Shown here: positions 50,664 to 59,801 of the stretch, one piece after another
Layout: each line of letters begins with the position of its first letter
Numbering within the stretch: position 1 is the first letter of the stretch
Assembly (NCBI RefSeq): GCF_000403645.1
Contig: NC_021313.1
Location: 2,809,014 to 2,873,013, forward strand
Direction of reading: 5' to 3'
DNA length: 64,000 nt
Source of the DNA: Salinarchaeum sp. Harcht-Bsk1
GTDB taxonomy: Archaea; Halobacteriota; Halobacteria; Halobacteriales; Salinarchaeaceae
Notes under the pieces: generated by a model
What the model was told of the DNA's origin: nothing
What the model saw: the letters and a program-made list of their open reading frames with translations, nothing else
The model's database searches: none
Position numbers and translations under genes: made by a program

Positions 50664-50686
50664 GGTTCAAATCCCAGACGGTGCAT
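50664..50686 (+). repeat. tRNA-Glu 3' core, extra copy 2
   Basis: Same 23 bases as copies at 40917, 50338 and 50473, located 41 bases before the stop of the host nucleotidyltransferase gene. Confidence 0.8.
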
Positions 50687-50727
50687 CCTGCTGTGAGCAA
50701 CTCGCGAGCCGCTTCTCCCAGTGGCAA

Positions 50728-51513
50728 TCACAACTCCTCCAGCCCCGGCTCCCCGCGCCGCCACTGCCACTCCCGATCGAGCATGAATCGCACGGGCCAC
50801 CCGGCCTCGGGCGTCTCCCAGTCCCGATACTCCTCGATCGGCTCGACGAACGCCTCGGCCGCCTCCGGCGTCTGCTCCTCGACGAGCGTCTCCATCCGAT
50901 CAGCGATGCCGTTCGGCGTCGCTTCGATTTCCCGTAGCTCCCGCGTCAGCCACTTGTGGTAGGGAAAGAGCGTCCGGTCGTTCGCGAGCAGGAGGCGACC
51001 GCCGAAGAGCGCGAGCTGGGTCGCGGCGTAGCTCCGGAGGTAGGGATTCTCGCGGGCAGCGGCCTCGTCGACGAACCAGCGGTAGGCCTGCATCTGGCTG
51101 TAGAAGGTCTCGATGCGATCGATCCGTTCGTCCTCGGGGTAGACCGGAATCTCGGCGATCGTCTCCGCGATGGCGGGGTCGCCGGTCCACTCGACAGAGC
51201 AGTCGACGAACGCCGACCGGGCAGGTTCGCTCCCGTTCTCGGCCACTTCTTCCAGAAAGGCGTGGGTCACGATCTTCCCGTCGGCGTAGACGCCGTCGCG
51301 GTCGCTGACGTCCTCGCGGTAGTACTGGAGGTCCCAGTCGGCGCGGCGACGGTCGTACTCCTCCTCGGTCGCGACGATCACGAAGTCGACGTCGGAGTCG
51401 GGTCGTTCCCAGCCGCGAGCGACGGAGCCGCTCAGGACGCACGCGAGGAACTCCTCGCGGTCGCGGACGTCGGCGACGACCGCGTCGGTCGCCTCGCGAT
51501 GGTGGTCGTGCAT
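50728..51513 (-). CDS. Nucleotidyltransferase-domain protein
   Basis: 261 residues. Pol-beta-type nucleotidyltransferase signature GSVARGWERPDSDVDFVIV (about 29-47) with the D-x-D pair, and a helical C-terminal domain with aromatic residues (MQAYRWFVDEAAAR). Members modify drugs, RNA or proteins or serve as antitoxins. Substrate unknown. Frame extends upstream to 52068 but that part overlaps the opposite-strand ATPase and was rejected. Last host gene before the att scars. Confidence 0.82.
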   Translation of the reverse strand: MHDHHREATDAVVADVRDREEFLACVLSGSVARGWERPDSDVDFVIVATEEEYDRRRADWDLQYYREDVSDRDGVYADGKIVTHAFLEEVAENGSEPARSAFVDCSVEWTGDPAIAETIAEIPVYPEDERIDRIETFYSQMQAYRWFVDEAAARENPYLRSYAATQLALFGGRLLLANDRTLFPYHKWLTRELREIEATPNGIADRMETLVEEQTPEAAEAFVEPIEEYRDWETPEAGWPVRFMLDREWQWRRGEPGLEEL

Positions 51514-51721
51514 TGGCGAGGACTCCTCGGCGGTGCCGCATAGCTCTGTTCGCCACGGGTGCCCTGGCCGGTTCCCGACGATCGGCAGCGGGCGAAACCA
51601 CTGAGGGGGTGGCGCGCGTCGGTGTCGGTATGGACGCTGCCGATCCGGCACGGACTGCCCCGGCCGGTCGACGCTGCCCGATCGGTTCGGACGCACGCGG
51701 AACCGCCGTGCATCGACGCTG

Positions 51722-54427
51722 ATGGACTGGCACGCCAGCCCGCCCGAGGAGTGCACCGACGAACTCGATAGCTCCCCGGAGGGCCTCTCCGAAGCGGACG
51801 CTGCGGAGCGTCGCGAGCGGGTCGGTCCGAACGAACTCACGTCCGGCGAGGTCCGCGGCCCGCTCCGGATCTTCCTCTCCCAGTTCGCGAGCGCGCTCAT
51901 CTGGGTGCTGATCCTCGCGGCGGTACTCTCCGTCGCGATCGGGCACGTCGTCGACGCGGTGCTCATCGCCATCATCCTGCTCGCCAACGGTATCTTCGGG
52001 TTCGTCCAGGAGTACCGCGCCGAGCAGAGCCTCGAGGCGTTACAGGACCTCGCGTCGCCGACCGTCACCGTCCGCCGCGGCGGAGCGGAGACCCGGATCG
52101 CGGCGACGGAGGTCGTGCCCGGTGACGTCGTCGTGCTCGGTCAGGGCGACGTCGTCCCGGCCGACTGCCGAATCCTCGAGGCGGGATCCCTCGAGGTCGA
52201 CGAGGCAGCGCTCACCGGCGAGAGCGTCCCCGTCGAGAAGTCCGCCGACCCGGTCGATGCCGACGCGCCTCTCGCCGAGCGATCCTCGATGTGCTACAAG
52301 GGCACCAACGTGACCCGCGGCTCGGCGACGGCAGTCGTCGTCGCGACGGGAATGGAGACGCAGGTCGGCGAGATCGCGACGTCGCTGGAGCAGGCCGAGA
52401 ATCGCCAGACCCCGCTCCAGCAGGACCTCGATCGCCTCGGCAAGCGCCTCGGGCTCGCCGTCGTCGCGCTCTCTGCGACGATCGTCCCGCTCCTCGTCCT
52501 CGGTGGCGGCCGTTCGCTCGTCCAGTCCGCGCTGACAGCCGTCTCGCTGGCCGTCGCCGCGGTCCCCGAAGGGCTCCCGGCGGTCGTCACCCTGACGCTC
52601 GCGCTCGGGGTGCGGAAGATGGCAGGCGAGGAGGCGCTCGTCCGGACGCTCCCGGCAGTCGAGGCGCTCGGTGCGATCGACGTGGTCTGTACCGACAAGA
52701 CCGGCACGCTGACCGAGGGCGAGATGCGCGTCCAGGCGGCGTGGGTCTTCGACGAGGCGTACGAGACGGTCGATTCCGGCGACGAGTCCGTCGCCACCAA
52801 CGGTGACGGGGCCGCCGGTACGACCGCCGAGGCCGCCGGCTCGCTCGCACATGGCGGTGACGAGCGACTCGATCGGCTCCTCGAGATCGGGGCGGTTTGC
52901 AACGACGCTACCGAGGAGGACGGCGATCCGACCGAGCGCGCCCTCGTGGCCGCGGCCGAACGCCGGTTCGACGTCGACGAACTCCGGGCGGAACGGCCCC
53001 GACGCGACGAACTTCCGTTCTCGTCGGAACGGAAGCTGATGGCCACTATTCACGACGACGCGGTCTTCGTCAAAGGCGCGCCCACGGTCGTGCTGGACGC
53101 GTCAACGCGGGTGCTAGGCCCCGACGGACCGGAGCCGCTGGACGACGAGCGTCGCGAGCGGATCCGTGACCAGATCGACGCCTTCGCCGAGGATGCCCTC
53201 CGCGTGCTCGGCTTCGCGTACCGGGATCCCCCCGACGCAGCCGTCGATGCAGCTACCAGCGACGGGGCTGAAGCGATGGCCGATCTGGAGTCCGACCTCG
53301 TGTTCGTCGGACTCCAGGGTCTGCTCGATCCGCCCCGGCCCGAGGTCGCCGACGCGATTGCCGACACCCAGCGCGCCGGCATCGACGTCAAGGTCATCAC
53401 CGGCGACAATCCCACGACCGCCAGGGCCATCGCGTCCCAGATCGGGGTCGACTCCGACGTCGTCTCCGGCACCGAGATCGAGAGCATGGACGAGGCCGAA
53501 CTCCGCGAGTGCGTCCAGACGACCGACGTCTTCGCCAGAGCCGAGCCGACCCACAAGGTTCGAATCCTCCAGGCGCTCCAGGCGGAGGGCCACCGCGTCG
53601 CGATGACCGGGGACGGCGTCAACGACGCGCCGGCGCTGAAGAACGCCGACGTTGGCATCGCGATGGGCGTCCGCGGCACCGAGGTCGCCAAGCAGGCCAG
53701 CGACGTGGTCCTGCTCGACGATAACTACGCGACGATCCGCAACGCGATCCGGCGGGGCCGGACGATCTTCGACAACGTCTGGAAGTTCGTCGCCTACCTG
53801 CTCAGCGCGAACGTCGCGGAGGTCGCCGTCGTCCTGATCGCCTCGCTGTTCGGCTACCTCGTCCTCCCGGCGGTCCAGCTCCTCTGGATCAACCTCCTCA
53901 CCGACGGCCTCCCTGCCCTCGCGCTCGGCGTCGATCCCGGCGGCGACGTGATGGAGCGCCAGCCGCGGGAGCGCATCCGTGGCATCATCGACGGCCCGAT
54001 GCTCGAACTCATCGGCGGCGCCGGCGCGATCGCGACGGCGCTCATGCTCGGACTGCTGGCTGTCACGCTCGACGGCGCGAGTTCGATGACCGACTACGCG
54101 ATGACGATGGTGTTCACCGGGTTCGTCGTCCTCGAGTTCGTGAAGCTCTACGTCGTTCGCTGGGCGCGGGACACGCCGACGCTCTCGAATCCGTACCTCG
54201 GGCTCGCAGTGGGGACCTCGCTCGTGCTCCAGCTCGCGATCCTCTACACGCCACTCAGCACCTACTTCGGCACTGTCGCGCTCGACGCTGGCGACTGGGC
54301 GTTGCTCGGAGTCGTACTCCTCGTCGGGACGCCCGCAATGCTCGCGGTCGCCTGGCACAGCCGGCGGTCGGCGACGGCCGAGGACGCCGACGCTTCGGAC
54401 GAGCCTACCCCGGCAATAGGAGATTGA
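51722..54427 (+). CDS. P-type cation ATPase, Ca2+-class (P2)
   Basis: 901 residues. Motifs in order: actuator [12 protein letters not shown], membrane Ca2+ site [18 protein letters not shown], phosphorylation [12 protein letters not shown], nucleotide-binding SERKLMATI and FVKGAP, hinge [20 protein letters not shown], and the last six helices. About ten membrane segments. PEGLP and the [17 protein letters not shown] helix place it with Ca2+/SPCA/SERCA-like pumps; the ion (Ca2+, Mn2+ or other) cannot be set by eye. It overlaps the convergent VIT gene by 23 bases. Confidence 0.93.
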   Translation: MDWHASPPEECTDELDSSPEGLSEADAAERRERVGPNELTSGEVRGPLRIFLSQFASALIWVLILAAVLSVAIGHVVDAVLIAIILLANGIFGFVQEYRAEQSLEALQDLASPTVTVRRGGAETRIAATEVVPGDVVVLGQGDVVPADCRILEAGSLEVDEAALTGESVPVEKSADPVDADAPLAERSSMCYKGTNVTRGSATAVVVATGMETQVGEIATSLEQAENRQTPLQQDLDRLGKRLGLAVVALSATIVPLLVLGGGRSLVQSALTAVSLAVAAVPEGLPAVVTLTLALGVRKMAGEEALVRTLPAVEALGAIDVVCTDKTGTLTEGEMRVQAAWVFDEAYETVDSGDESVATNGDGAAGTTAEAAGSLAHGGDERLDRLLEIGAVCNDATEEDGDPTERALVAAAERRFDVDELRAERPRRDELPFSSERKLMATIHDDAVFVKGAPTVVLDASTRVLGPDGPEPLDDERRERIRDQIDAFAEDALRVLGFAYRDPPDAAVDAATSDGAEAMADLESDLVFVGLQGLLDPPRPEVADAIADTQRAGIDVKVITGDNPTTARAIASQIGVDSDVVSGTEIESMDEAELRECVQTTDVFARAEPTHKVRILQALQAEGHRVAMTGDGVNDAPALKNADVGIAMGVRGTEVAKQASDVVLLDDNYATIRNAIRRGRTIFDNVWKFVAYLLSANVAEVAVVLIASLFGYLVLPAVQLLWINLLTDGLPALALGVDPGGDVMERQPRERIRGIIDGPMLELIGGAGAIATALMLGLLAVTLDGASSMTDYAMTMVFTGFVVLEFVKLYVVRWARDTPTLSNPYLGLAVGTSLVLQLAILYTPLSTYFGTVALDAGDWALLGVVLLVGTPAMLAVAWHSRRSATAEDADASDEPTPAIGD

Positions 54428-54998
54428 TCCCGGTGACGACGAGGCCGGCCAGCCCCATCCGCGCCGCCGAGACGTACCAGCGCTGTCCCGAGATCGAGCC
54501 CATGTAGGCCCCGAACACGCTGAGGATCCCGACGCCGAGCGCGACCGAGATCGCACCGGCTTCGACCATCGAGAGCAGGGCGCCTTCGAAGGCGAACGGG
54601 GTAAGTGGGATCAGGATCCCGATCGTCGGGCCGAGACCGCTCGCCGTGGCGTGGACCAGCCGTTCGCCACGATGGGACCGTTCGATCCTCGTGTCGTCGA
54701 GATCGATGAGCATCGCACGCTCGAGGCGGAGGATCTCCGCTTTCGTCTCGGCACGCTCGATCTCCCACACGCTCCAGAGCGCCGACGTGCCGAGCCCGAC
54801 CGCTGCGCCGAGCCCGATCTGGATCACGGTCAGCCCGTCGGGGATCCCCGAGAGCACCGCGCCGACGACGATCCCGATGCAGGTGAGCGTGCCGTCGAAG
54901 CCGTTGGAGACGAAGTACCGGCGGGAGATCGATCGAACCGCCTCGTCCGCGAGGAGATCGCGCAGGATCTGACGACGGCTCCCAGGCACGCGCTTCAC
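54405..54998 (-). CDS. VIT1/CCC1-family membrane protein
   Basis: 197 residues with about five hydrophobic segments ([90 protein letters not shown]) and a charged cytoplasmic loop (EIERAETKAEILRLERAMLI). SRRYFVSNGFDGTLTCIG resembles the N-terminal motif of VIT/CCC1 iron or manganese transporters. Overlaps the upstream DUF211 gene by four bases, an association common in archaea. Confidence 0.72.
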   Translation of the reverse strand: MKRVPGSRRQILRDLLADEAVRSISRRYFVSNGFDGTLTCIGIVVGAVLSGIPDGLTVIQIGLGAAVGLGTSALWSVWEIERAETKAEILRLERAMLIDLDDTRIERSHRGERLVHATASGLGPTIGILIPLTPFAFEGALLSMVEAGAISVALGVGILSVFGAYMGSISGQRWYVSAARMGLAGLVVTGINLLLPG

Positions 54999-55285
54999 CC
55001 GTCCTGTGGCGTCGGCCGTCGTTCGACGACGCGTTCACCGCACGCGACCTGGTCGACGGAGTGAATCGTGCCGCCGAGGTCCTCGATCGTGGCTTCGATC
55101 GCCTCGTACTCGAGTCGCTGCCCCTCGACGGCGACCGTCAGATTCTGGACGTCTTCGTCGAGTTCGACGACGGTAGCGGTTGCGCCCCCGACGCCGTCCA
55201 CCTCCGCGATGCGGTCGGTGAACTCGAGCAACGACGGGTCGTGGGGAATCAACACGTCCAGGACGATCCGCCGAACGTCTGCCAT
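54995..55285 (-). CDS. DUF211 protein
   Basis: 96 residues, ferredoxin-like alpha/beta fold. VRRIVLDVLIPHDPSLLEFT and VGGATATVVELDEDVQNLTV are the DUF211 motifs; ends RRPTPQDG. Archaeal DUF211 proteins are small homo-oligomers of unknown role, often beside membrane transporters. Its stop overlaps the VIT-family start, so the two are translated together. ATG 55285 fits the family. Confidence 0.88.
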   Translation of the reverse strand: MADVRRIVLDVLIPHDPSLLEFTDRIAEVDGVGGATATVVELDEDVQNLTVAVEGQRLEYEAIEATIEDLGGTIHSVDQVACGERVVERRPTPQDG

Positions 55286-55368
55286 CGTCGGAGACGACGG
55301 CCCCGAGCGTCTTAATGCCGGGGGCACTTCCCGCGGTCCGATAGCGTGAGGGATACCGTTCGCGGTCC

Positions 55369-56199
55369 TCAGAAGAAAAAGAGCGCCTCGCGATCCTCGT
55401 CGGTCAGCGGTGCGCCGTACTCCGAGATCTCGACGGCCTCGGCGTGTTCGACGGCGTCGCCAGCGTCCTCGCCGTATCGCTCCCGGAGTTCGTCGCGGAA
55501 CCGAGCGGCGACGTTCATCTCGGTGTTCTCGACGAGGTGACCGAGGCCGTCGTTCCCCAGCCACTCCCGGCGTGCTTCTTCCCCGTCCGGCACCGAGTCG
55601 AGTTCGCCGAACGTGTAGGGGAGCCACTCGTACATCTGCGACTCGTGGCAGTGCAGCGCGTCGACCTTCGTCTCGACGACGTCGCTCACGTCGAGGACGA
55701 CGTCGGGTTCGAAGGGTGCCGGCTTCTGGAAGTGGTCGGCGACGTAGCCGAAGATCGGGTTCGAATCGAGGGCGTCCGTGTCGGGGCAGACGTTCGGTAC
55801 GATCAGCGAGTAGGCCGCGTCCCGCAGGAGCTGCGCCGTGTAGCGATGGTCGGGATGGTAGTCGTTGGGTCGCGGGCCGAGCACGATGTCGGGATCGACC
55901 TCTCGAATGTATCGAATCAGCTTCCGCCGGTTGTCCAGCGTCGGCTCGAGTTCGCCGTCCGGGAGGTCGAACACGTCGTAGTCGATCCCGAGCGTCCGCG
56001 CCACGGCCTTTGTCTCCCGACGGCGTCGGTATGCAAGTTCGGTTCGGCCCATCTCCTGGTGGCCAGCGCTCCCGTCCGTCACGGAGAGGAATGTCACGTC
56101 GTGTCCCGCCTCGACGTACTTCGCGGCGATGCCGCCTGCCTTGATCGAGCAGTCGTCGGGGTGGGCACCGACGACGAGCAAGGAGTGGTCGTCGCTCAT
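55369..56199 (-). CDS. PIG-L family deacetylase
   Basis: 276 residues. Zinc-binding AHPDDCSIKAGGIAAKYVEA (His, Asp, Asp at about 12-16), catalytic region TDGSAGHQEMGRTELAYRRR, and HPDHRYTAQLLRDAAY with the third His. This family removes N-acetyl groups from sugars such as GlcNAc-inositol or is involved in mycothiol/bacillithiol-type paths; the substrate here is unknown. ATG is intact and the length is normal. Confidence 0.92.
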   Translation of the reverse strand: MSDDHSLLVVGAHPDDCSIKAGGIAAKYVEAGHDVTFLSVTDGSAGHQEMGRTELAYRRRRETKAVARTLGIDYDVFDLPDGELEPTLDNRRKLIRYIREVDPDIVLGPRPNDYHPDHRYTAQLLRDAAYSLIVPNVCPDTDALDSNPIFGYVADHFQKPAPFEPDVVLDVSDVVETKVDALHCHESQMYEWLPYTFGELDSVPDGEEARREWLGNDGLGHLVENTEMNVAARFRDELRERYGEDAGDAVEHAEAVEISEYGAPLTDEDREALFFF

Positions 56200-56280
56200 G
56201 GCACTCCCTCGATGCCAGCGGGGGAAACGGTTTGGGTCGCCGGCAAGGAGCGGACCGCTCCCGGTGGCCGGTGCGCGTCT

Positions 56281-56357
56281 TCGCTGCCGCCGAAACGGCT
56301 TCGCTGCCGCCGAAACGTTTTCACTGTCGCTGAAACGGCTTCGCTACCGCTAAACGC
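56281..56357. repeat. 20-base tandem repeat ahead of pgi
   Basis: Four units at 56281, 56301, 56321 and 56341 of consensus TCGCTGCCGCCGAAACGGCT; the first two agree closely, the third differs at several positions, and the last is partial. Period 20 is not a multiple of three and no gene spans it, so it is non-coding. It lies between the divergent PIG-L and pgi genes. Confidence 0.8.
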
Positions 56358-56445
56358 GTATTCGACACCGGCGAAATCGTCCTCCCCTCGCGAGTACACG
56401 CTCCCACTCCGAACGCTTTTGCGCCAGCCCCTGGCAACCCTGGGT

Positions 56446-57741
56446 ATGGACGTCGACATCGCCGGTGCCCTCTCCGAGCACGCCTCACCGGGCGTCGCTC
56501 GCGCCTCGATCGACCGCCTCGACGACCGCGTCGCGGCTGCCCACGAGCGGATCGAGGCAGGTCGTGCCGACGGCGAGCACGGGTACGCCGCGTTGAACCT
56601 CCCGGAGCGAACCGATCCCGCCGAGATCACGACCGCCGTCGATCGGATCGCCCGGCCGATCGATACCGTCCTCGTCGCCGGGATCGGCGGCTCCGCGCTC
56701 GGCGCCGCGACGCTGGCGAACGCCGTCGAGACGGACGCCGAGGTGGTGACACTGGACAACGTCGATCCCGCTCCCACCCACCGCCTGCTCGACGCCAAGA
56801 CGCTCGACCGGACCGCACTCGTCGCCGTCTCCCGCTCTGGCACCACGGTGGAGACGCTCGCGAACGTCCAGGTCGTTCGTGGGGCCTTCGAGGACGCTGG
56901 CGTCGACTGGACCGACCGAACGCTCGTCGTCACAGGCGATACGGGGCCACTCCGACGACTCGCGGACGAGGCGGCCCTCCCCGCGCTCGCGGTGCCCGAG
57001 GGCGTTCCAGGCCGCTTCGGCGCGCTCTCTGCCGTCGGGCTCGCACCGATCGCGCTCGCTGGCGGCGACGTCGAGTCGATCCTCGCTGGAGGTGCTGCGG
57101 GTGACGCCGCGCTCGCCGGCAGCCTCTACGAGTGCCCGCCCTACGCCTACGGTGCCGTCTCTTACGCGCTCGCCCAGCGTGGCGCCACCGTCTCGGCGAT
57201 GATGCCCTACGCCGAGGCGCTGGAGTCCTTCGGCGAGTGGTACGCACAGCTCTGGGCGGAGAGCCTCGGCAAGGACGGCGTCGGCCAGGTCCCACAGCGA
57301 GCGCTCGGCGCGACCGACCAGCACTCTCAGCTCCAGTGCTATCGCGACGGTCCCCGATCGACGGTGGTCACCACGGTCCGTCCGCGGGAACGCCCCGATT
57401 GCCCGGTCCCCGAGCCCGACGACCCGGACCTCGCCCACCTCCAGGGGACGACCCTCGGTGAGATCGTCGACCTCGAGTGCGCGGCGACGACCGCGAGTCT
57501 GACGGCGACCGACCGGCCAGTGGTCCGCGTCGAGATCGATCGCGTCGACGCCCACGGGATCGGCGAACTGCTCTATTGCTTCGAGGCGGCGTGCGTCCTC
57601 GCCGGCGAACTGTTCGAGGTCGACGCGTTCGACCAGCCGGCAGTCGAGTGGGGCAAGGACGCGACGCGAGCGCTCCTCCGTGGCGAGGAGACCGAGTCGA
57701 CGCGAGCGATCGAGGACCGCGAGTCGCTCTGGATCGAGTGA
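56446..57741 (+). CDS. pgi: Glucose-6-phosphate isomerase
   Basis: 431 residues, bacterial/SIS-type PGI. LVAGIGGSALGAATLANAVE (about 84-103), LVAVSRSGTTVETLANVQVV and TGDTGPLRRLADEAALP define the two SIS domains; QVPQRALGATDQHSQLQCY carries the catalytic Arg/Glu/His region. Interconverts glucose-6-phosphate and fructose-6-phosphate in gluconeogenesis with the fbp at 16012. ATG 56446 follows a TATA-like GCTTTTGCG by about 27 bases; an upstream open frame crosses the tandem repeat and was rejected. Confidence 0.93.
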   Translation: MDVDIAGALSEHASPGVARASIDRLDDRVAAAHERIEAGRADGEHGYAALNLPERTDPAEITTAVDRIARPIDTVLVAGIGGSALGAATLANAVETDAEVVTLDNVDPAPTHRLLDAKTLDRTALVAVSRSGTTVETLANVQVVRGAFEDAGVDWTDRTLVVTGDTGPLRRLADEAALPALAVPEGVPGRFGALSAVGLAPIALAGGDVESILAGGAAGDAALAGSLYECPPYAYGAVSYALAQRGATVSAMMPYAEALESFGEWYAQLWAESLGKDGVGQVPQRALGATDQHSQLQCYRDGPRSTVVTTVRPRERPDCPVPEPDDPDLAHLQGTTLGEIVDLECAATTASLTATDRPVVRVEIDRVDAHGIGELLYCFEAACVLAGELFEVDAFDQPAVEWGKDATRALLRGEETESTRAIEDRESLWIE

Positions 57742-57841
57742 GCACGGTCGCACCTGCCGTCGCTACCGGGTGTTGCCCAGCAGTGATAGCCCAACGTCGC
57801 GGTGCGGAGCCCCTTTGTGGCCTGGGTGGCTATATCGGCCT

Positions 57842-58612
57842 GTGAATTCAGAGGTCGCCACGGATCGTACCGGCACAGCCGCAGACAGTCGATTCCGGGA
57901 GGCGGTGCTGTCCTTCGTGCTCGGTGCCAGTGGCTACGTCGGGATTCAGTTGACGGCGCTGGTCCTCGTGGTCGGCGCCATTGGCTTCGCCGGGAGCCTC
58001 ACCGACATGGAGGCGAACGTCGTCGCTGCGGTCGGGACCGGCGTCGGTGCGGTGTTCTTCGCGCTCGTGTACTTCGAGCACTCCCGGCACGACGCGTCCT
58101 TCCTCGACCTCGATCCGCCGGGCCTCCGGGACGTCGGCTACGTCGTGCTCGGCGTCGTCGTCCTCGTCGGGGCCCTGTTCGCCATTTCAATCGTCGCGAA
58201 CGCGCTGGGCCTCGGCCTGTCGAATCACTCGCTCGCCGACACCGCCGAGTCCGCCGATCCGCTGATCGTCGCCTTGCTCATTCCCGCGTCGATCCTGTTC
58301 GTCGGCCCCGGCGAGGAACTCGTCTTCCGAAACGTCGTGCAGAAACGGCTCGGCGAGTCGTTCTCGACGTGGGGCGCGATCGGTCTGGCGAGCGTCGCGT
58401 TTGCGGCGATCCACTTCCCGGCCTACGCGACTGGCTCGCTCTCACAGATCCTCGCCTCGCTCGTCGTCGTGTTCACACTCTCGATCCTGCTCGGCTGGCT
58501 CTACGTTCGCACGGAGAAGCTCTTCGTCCCGGCGCTCACCCACGGCATCTACAACGCCATCCAGTTCACGATCCTCTACGTGGAGGTCGCTAGCGTGGGG
58601 CTCCCGGGCTGA
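57842..58612 (+). CDS. CPBP-family intramembrane metalloprotease
   Basis: 256 residues from GTG 57842. About seven hydrophobic segments. CPBP/Abi motifs: EELVFRNVVQKRL (motif 1, Glu-Glu-x3-Arg), AIHFPAYATGS (motif 2 His) and ALTHGIYNAIQ (motif 3 His). Such enzymes cleave membrane-proximal substrates; in bacteria some give immunity to peptides. A TATATC at about 57832 sits only about 10 bases from the start codon, so the true start may be internal. Stand-alone. Confidence 0.85.
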   Translation: MNSEVATDRTGTAADSRFREAVLSFVLGASGYVGIQLTALVLVVGAIGFAGSLTDMEANVVAAVGTGVGAVFFALVYFEHSRHDASFLDLDPPGLRDVGYVVLGVVVLVGALFAISIVANALGLGLSNHSLADTAESADPLIVALLIPASILFVGPGEELVFRNVVQKRLGESFSTWGAIGLASVAFAAIHFPAYATGSLSQILASLVVVFTLSILLGWLYVRTEKLFVPALTHGIYNAIQFTILYVEVASVGLPG

Positions 58613-58746
58613 GCGCCCTGGGCCGGCCAACCAACGCACGTGTGGAACCGGAACGTCCCCGGCCAGCACTTTCTCGGCGTGGGCCCGGGGTCGGACGAAC
58701 GTCTGACAGGGGTTTATTGCCAGTCCCGTGGTATTGGGTGACATCG

Positions 58747-58920
58747 ATGCCCAGGCGGTACTCCGTCGTCTGTGACGACGACCTCGGCGACGCCGTGGAG
58801 GCCCTCGCCCGCGAGTACGGCCTGACCGAGCAGGAGGTGCTCCGTCAGCTCGTTCGGCGCGGCCTCGAGACGACCGACGACGGCGGCAACGACGAGCCGT
58901 CCGAAGTCCTGGGTCACTGA
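58747..58920 (+). CDS. Small CopG/ribbon-helix-helix-like protein
   Basis: 57 residues. A basic start (MPRRYSVVCDDD), then EYGLTEQEVLRQLVRRGLET, which has the strand-helix-helix look of CopG regulators. TTTATT lies about 31 bases before ATG 58747, supporting expression. No partner gene is obvious: convergent with nob1. Confidence 0.6.
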   Translation: MPRRYSVVCDDDLGDAVEALAREYGLTEQEVLRQLVRRGLETTDDGGNDEPSEVLGH

Positions 58921-58957
58921 AGGTCGCAGAACCGTTGCTTCACCGCGACCGGCGTCG

Positions 58958-59422
58958 TTACGCGTTCGAGGGGTTCTTTCGCGAGAGGCCGCTTCCGCAG
59001 ATCGGACAGCGATCCTTGTCGTCGTCGAACTCGCGGCCACAGCCCTGGCACTGGAACAGCCACTCGCGCTGTTCCTCGATGCCGTCGTGCGCGATGACCT
59101 CGACGGCGACGCCGAGCCTGTCCGCGACGTTCTGCATCGCGTAGTCGTCGGTCACGAGGGTGCCGTCGAGTTCGAAGGTCGCGCCGACGAGCCGAACGTC
59201 CGTCTCGGAGAGCTCCTCGAAGTCGCCGAGGTCCCGGGCGGCCCGCTCGACCTTCTCGACGGTCTCCTGGCTCGGGATGTGAATGTGCATCCCCGAGCCT
59301 TCCATCGCGTCGAAGCGATAGGCACTCTCGTCTTCGAGCTCCTCGCGAACGAGGGGAATCGTCGCCGTCTGCTCTTCGGTGTGGTACTCGCGGATGAACG
59401 CCGAGGAATCGAGAACGTACAT
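58958..59422 (-). CDS. nob1: Nob1-like endonuclease (PIN domain plus zinc ribbon)
   Basis: 154 residues. PIN domain with MYVLDSSAFIREYHT (catalytic Asp), RLVGATFELDGTLVTDDYAM (later Asp pair), and a C-terminal zinc ribbon CQGCGREFDDDKDRCPICGS. Nob1 cuts the 3' end of pre-16S rRNA in ribosome maturation. Length and domain order fit. Downstream of a PRC-barrel gene by 17 bases on the minus strand. Confidence 0.93.
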   Translation of the reverse strand: MYVLDSSAFIREYHTEEQTATIPLVREELEDESAYRFDAMEGSGMHIHIPSQETVEKVERAARDLGDFEELSETDVRLVGATFELDGTLVTDDYAMQNVADRLGVAVEVIAHDGIEEQREWLFQCQGCGREFDDDKDRCPICGSGLSRKNPSNA

Positions 59423-59439
59423 TCGAGCAGAAACCGAGT

Positions 59440-59679
59440 TCAGCGTTCGACGACGATGTAGTCGCGCACGGACTGCACGCGTCCGACCGGGACGAGGTAG
59501 TGGCCGTCTTCGTCGATCTTGAACTCGAAGTCGGGGCCGTCCTCCAGCGGCGAGACGACGAGGTCTCGGAGCTGGCCGGACTCCAGATCCACCGTCACGT
59601 TGTAGAGCGAGCCGATCTCCGCTCCGTCGGTTCCCATCACCGCTTTCTCCGAGAGGCTCTCGGCGAGCACGTCTGTCAT
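59440..59679 (-). CDS. PRC-barrel domain protein
   Basis: 79 residues covering one PRC-barrel: LSEKAVMGTDGAEIGSLYNV and LVVSPLEDG then YLVPVGRVQSVRDYIVVE. PRC-barrels bind RNA or protein; RimM-type members help 30S maturation, and stand-alone versions are frequent in archaea. The nob1 gene follows 17 bases on and is probably co-transcribed. A TATA-like AGTAAGATT lies about 33 bases before the ATG. Confidence 0.88.
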   Translation of the reverse strand: MTDVLAESLSEKAVMGTDGAEIGSLYNVTVDLESGQLRDLVVSPLEDGPDFEFKIDEDGHYLVPVGRVQSVRDYIVVER

Positions 59680-59801
59680 ACCCAGTCGTTCCCCCCAGGG
59701 GACCGTGAATCTTACTCCCGAGTAGGGAGCCCGAGGCGACGACGTAGCGGGCGTTCGCCTGTCGAAAAAGCGGAGCGTTTCTGCCCGGCGATCCGGGCCG
59801 A

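Larger units (their letters stand above)
50361..50727. other. Tandem tRNA-Glu 3' end remnants
   Basis: Two units follow attR: 50361-50495 (135 bases) and 50496-50686 (191 bases). Each starts with a perfect hairpin (GAGGAGCA/TGCTCCTC; CCTGCTGC/GCAGCAGG), has GGGATTTGA (50400-50408; 50537-50545), the text AGTCGCAGCCCGG, and ends with the 23-base tRNA 3' core (50473-50495; 50664-50686). GGGATTTGA is the reverse complement of TCAAATCCC in the core. The open frames here are not real genes. They look like att scars. Confidence 0.6.

Noticed and set aside
50154-50800. Short frames over the tRNA-Glu copies with a GFEPR-like motif
   Set aside because: They are translations of the tRNA T arm and its repeats; a familiar misannotation next to tRNA genes.
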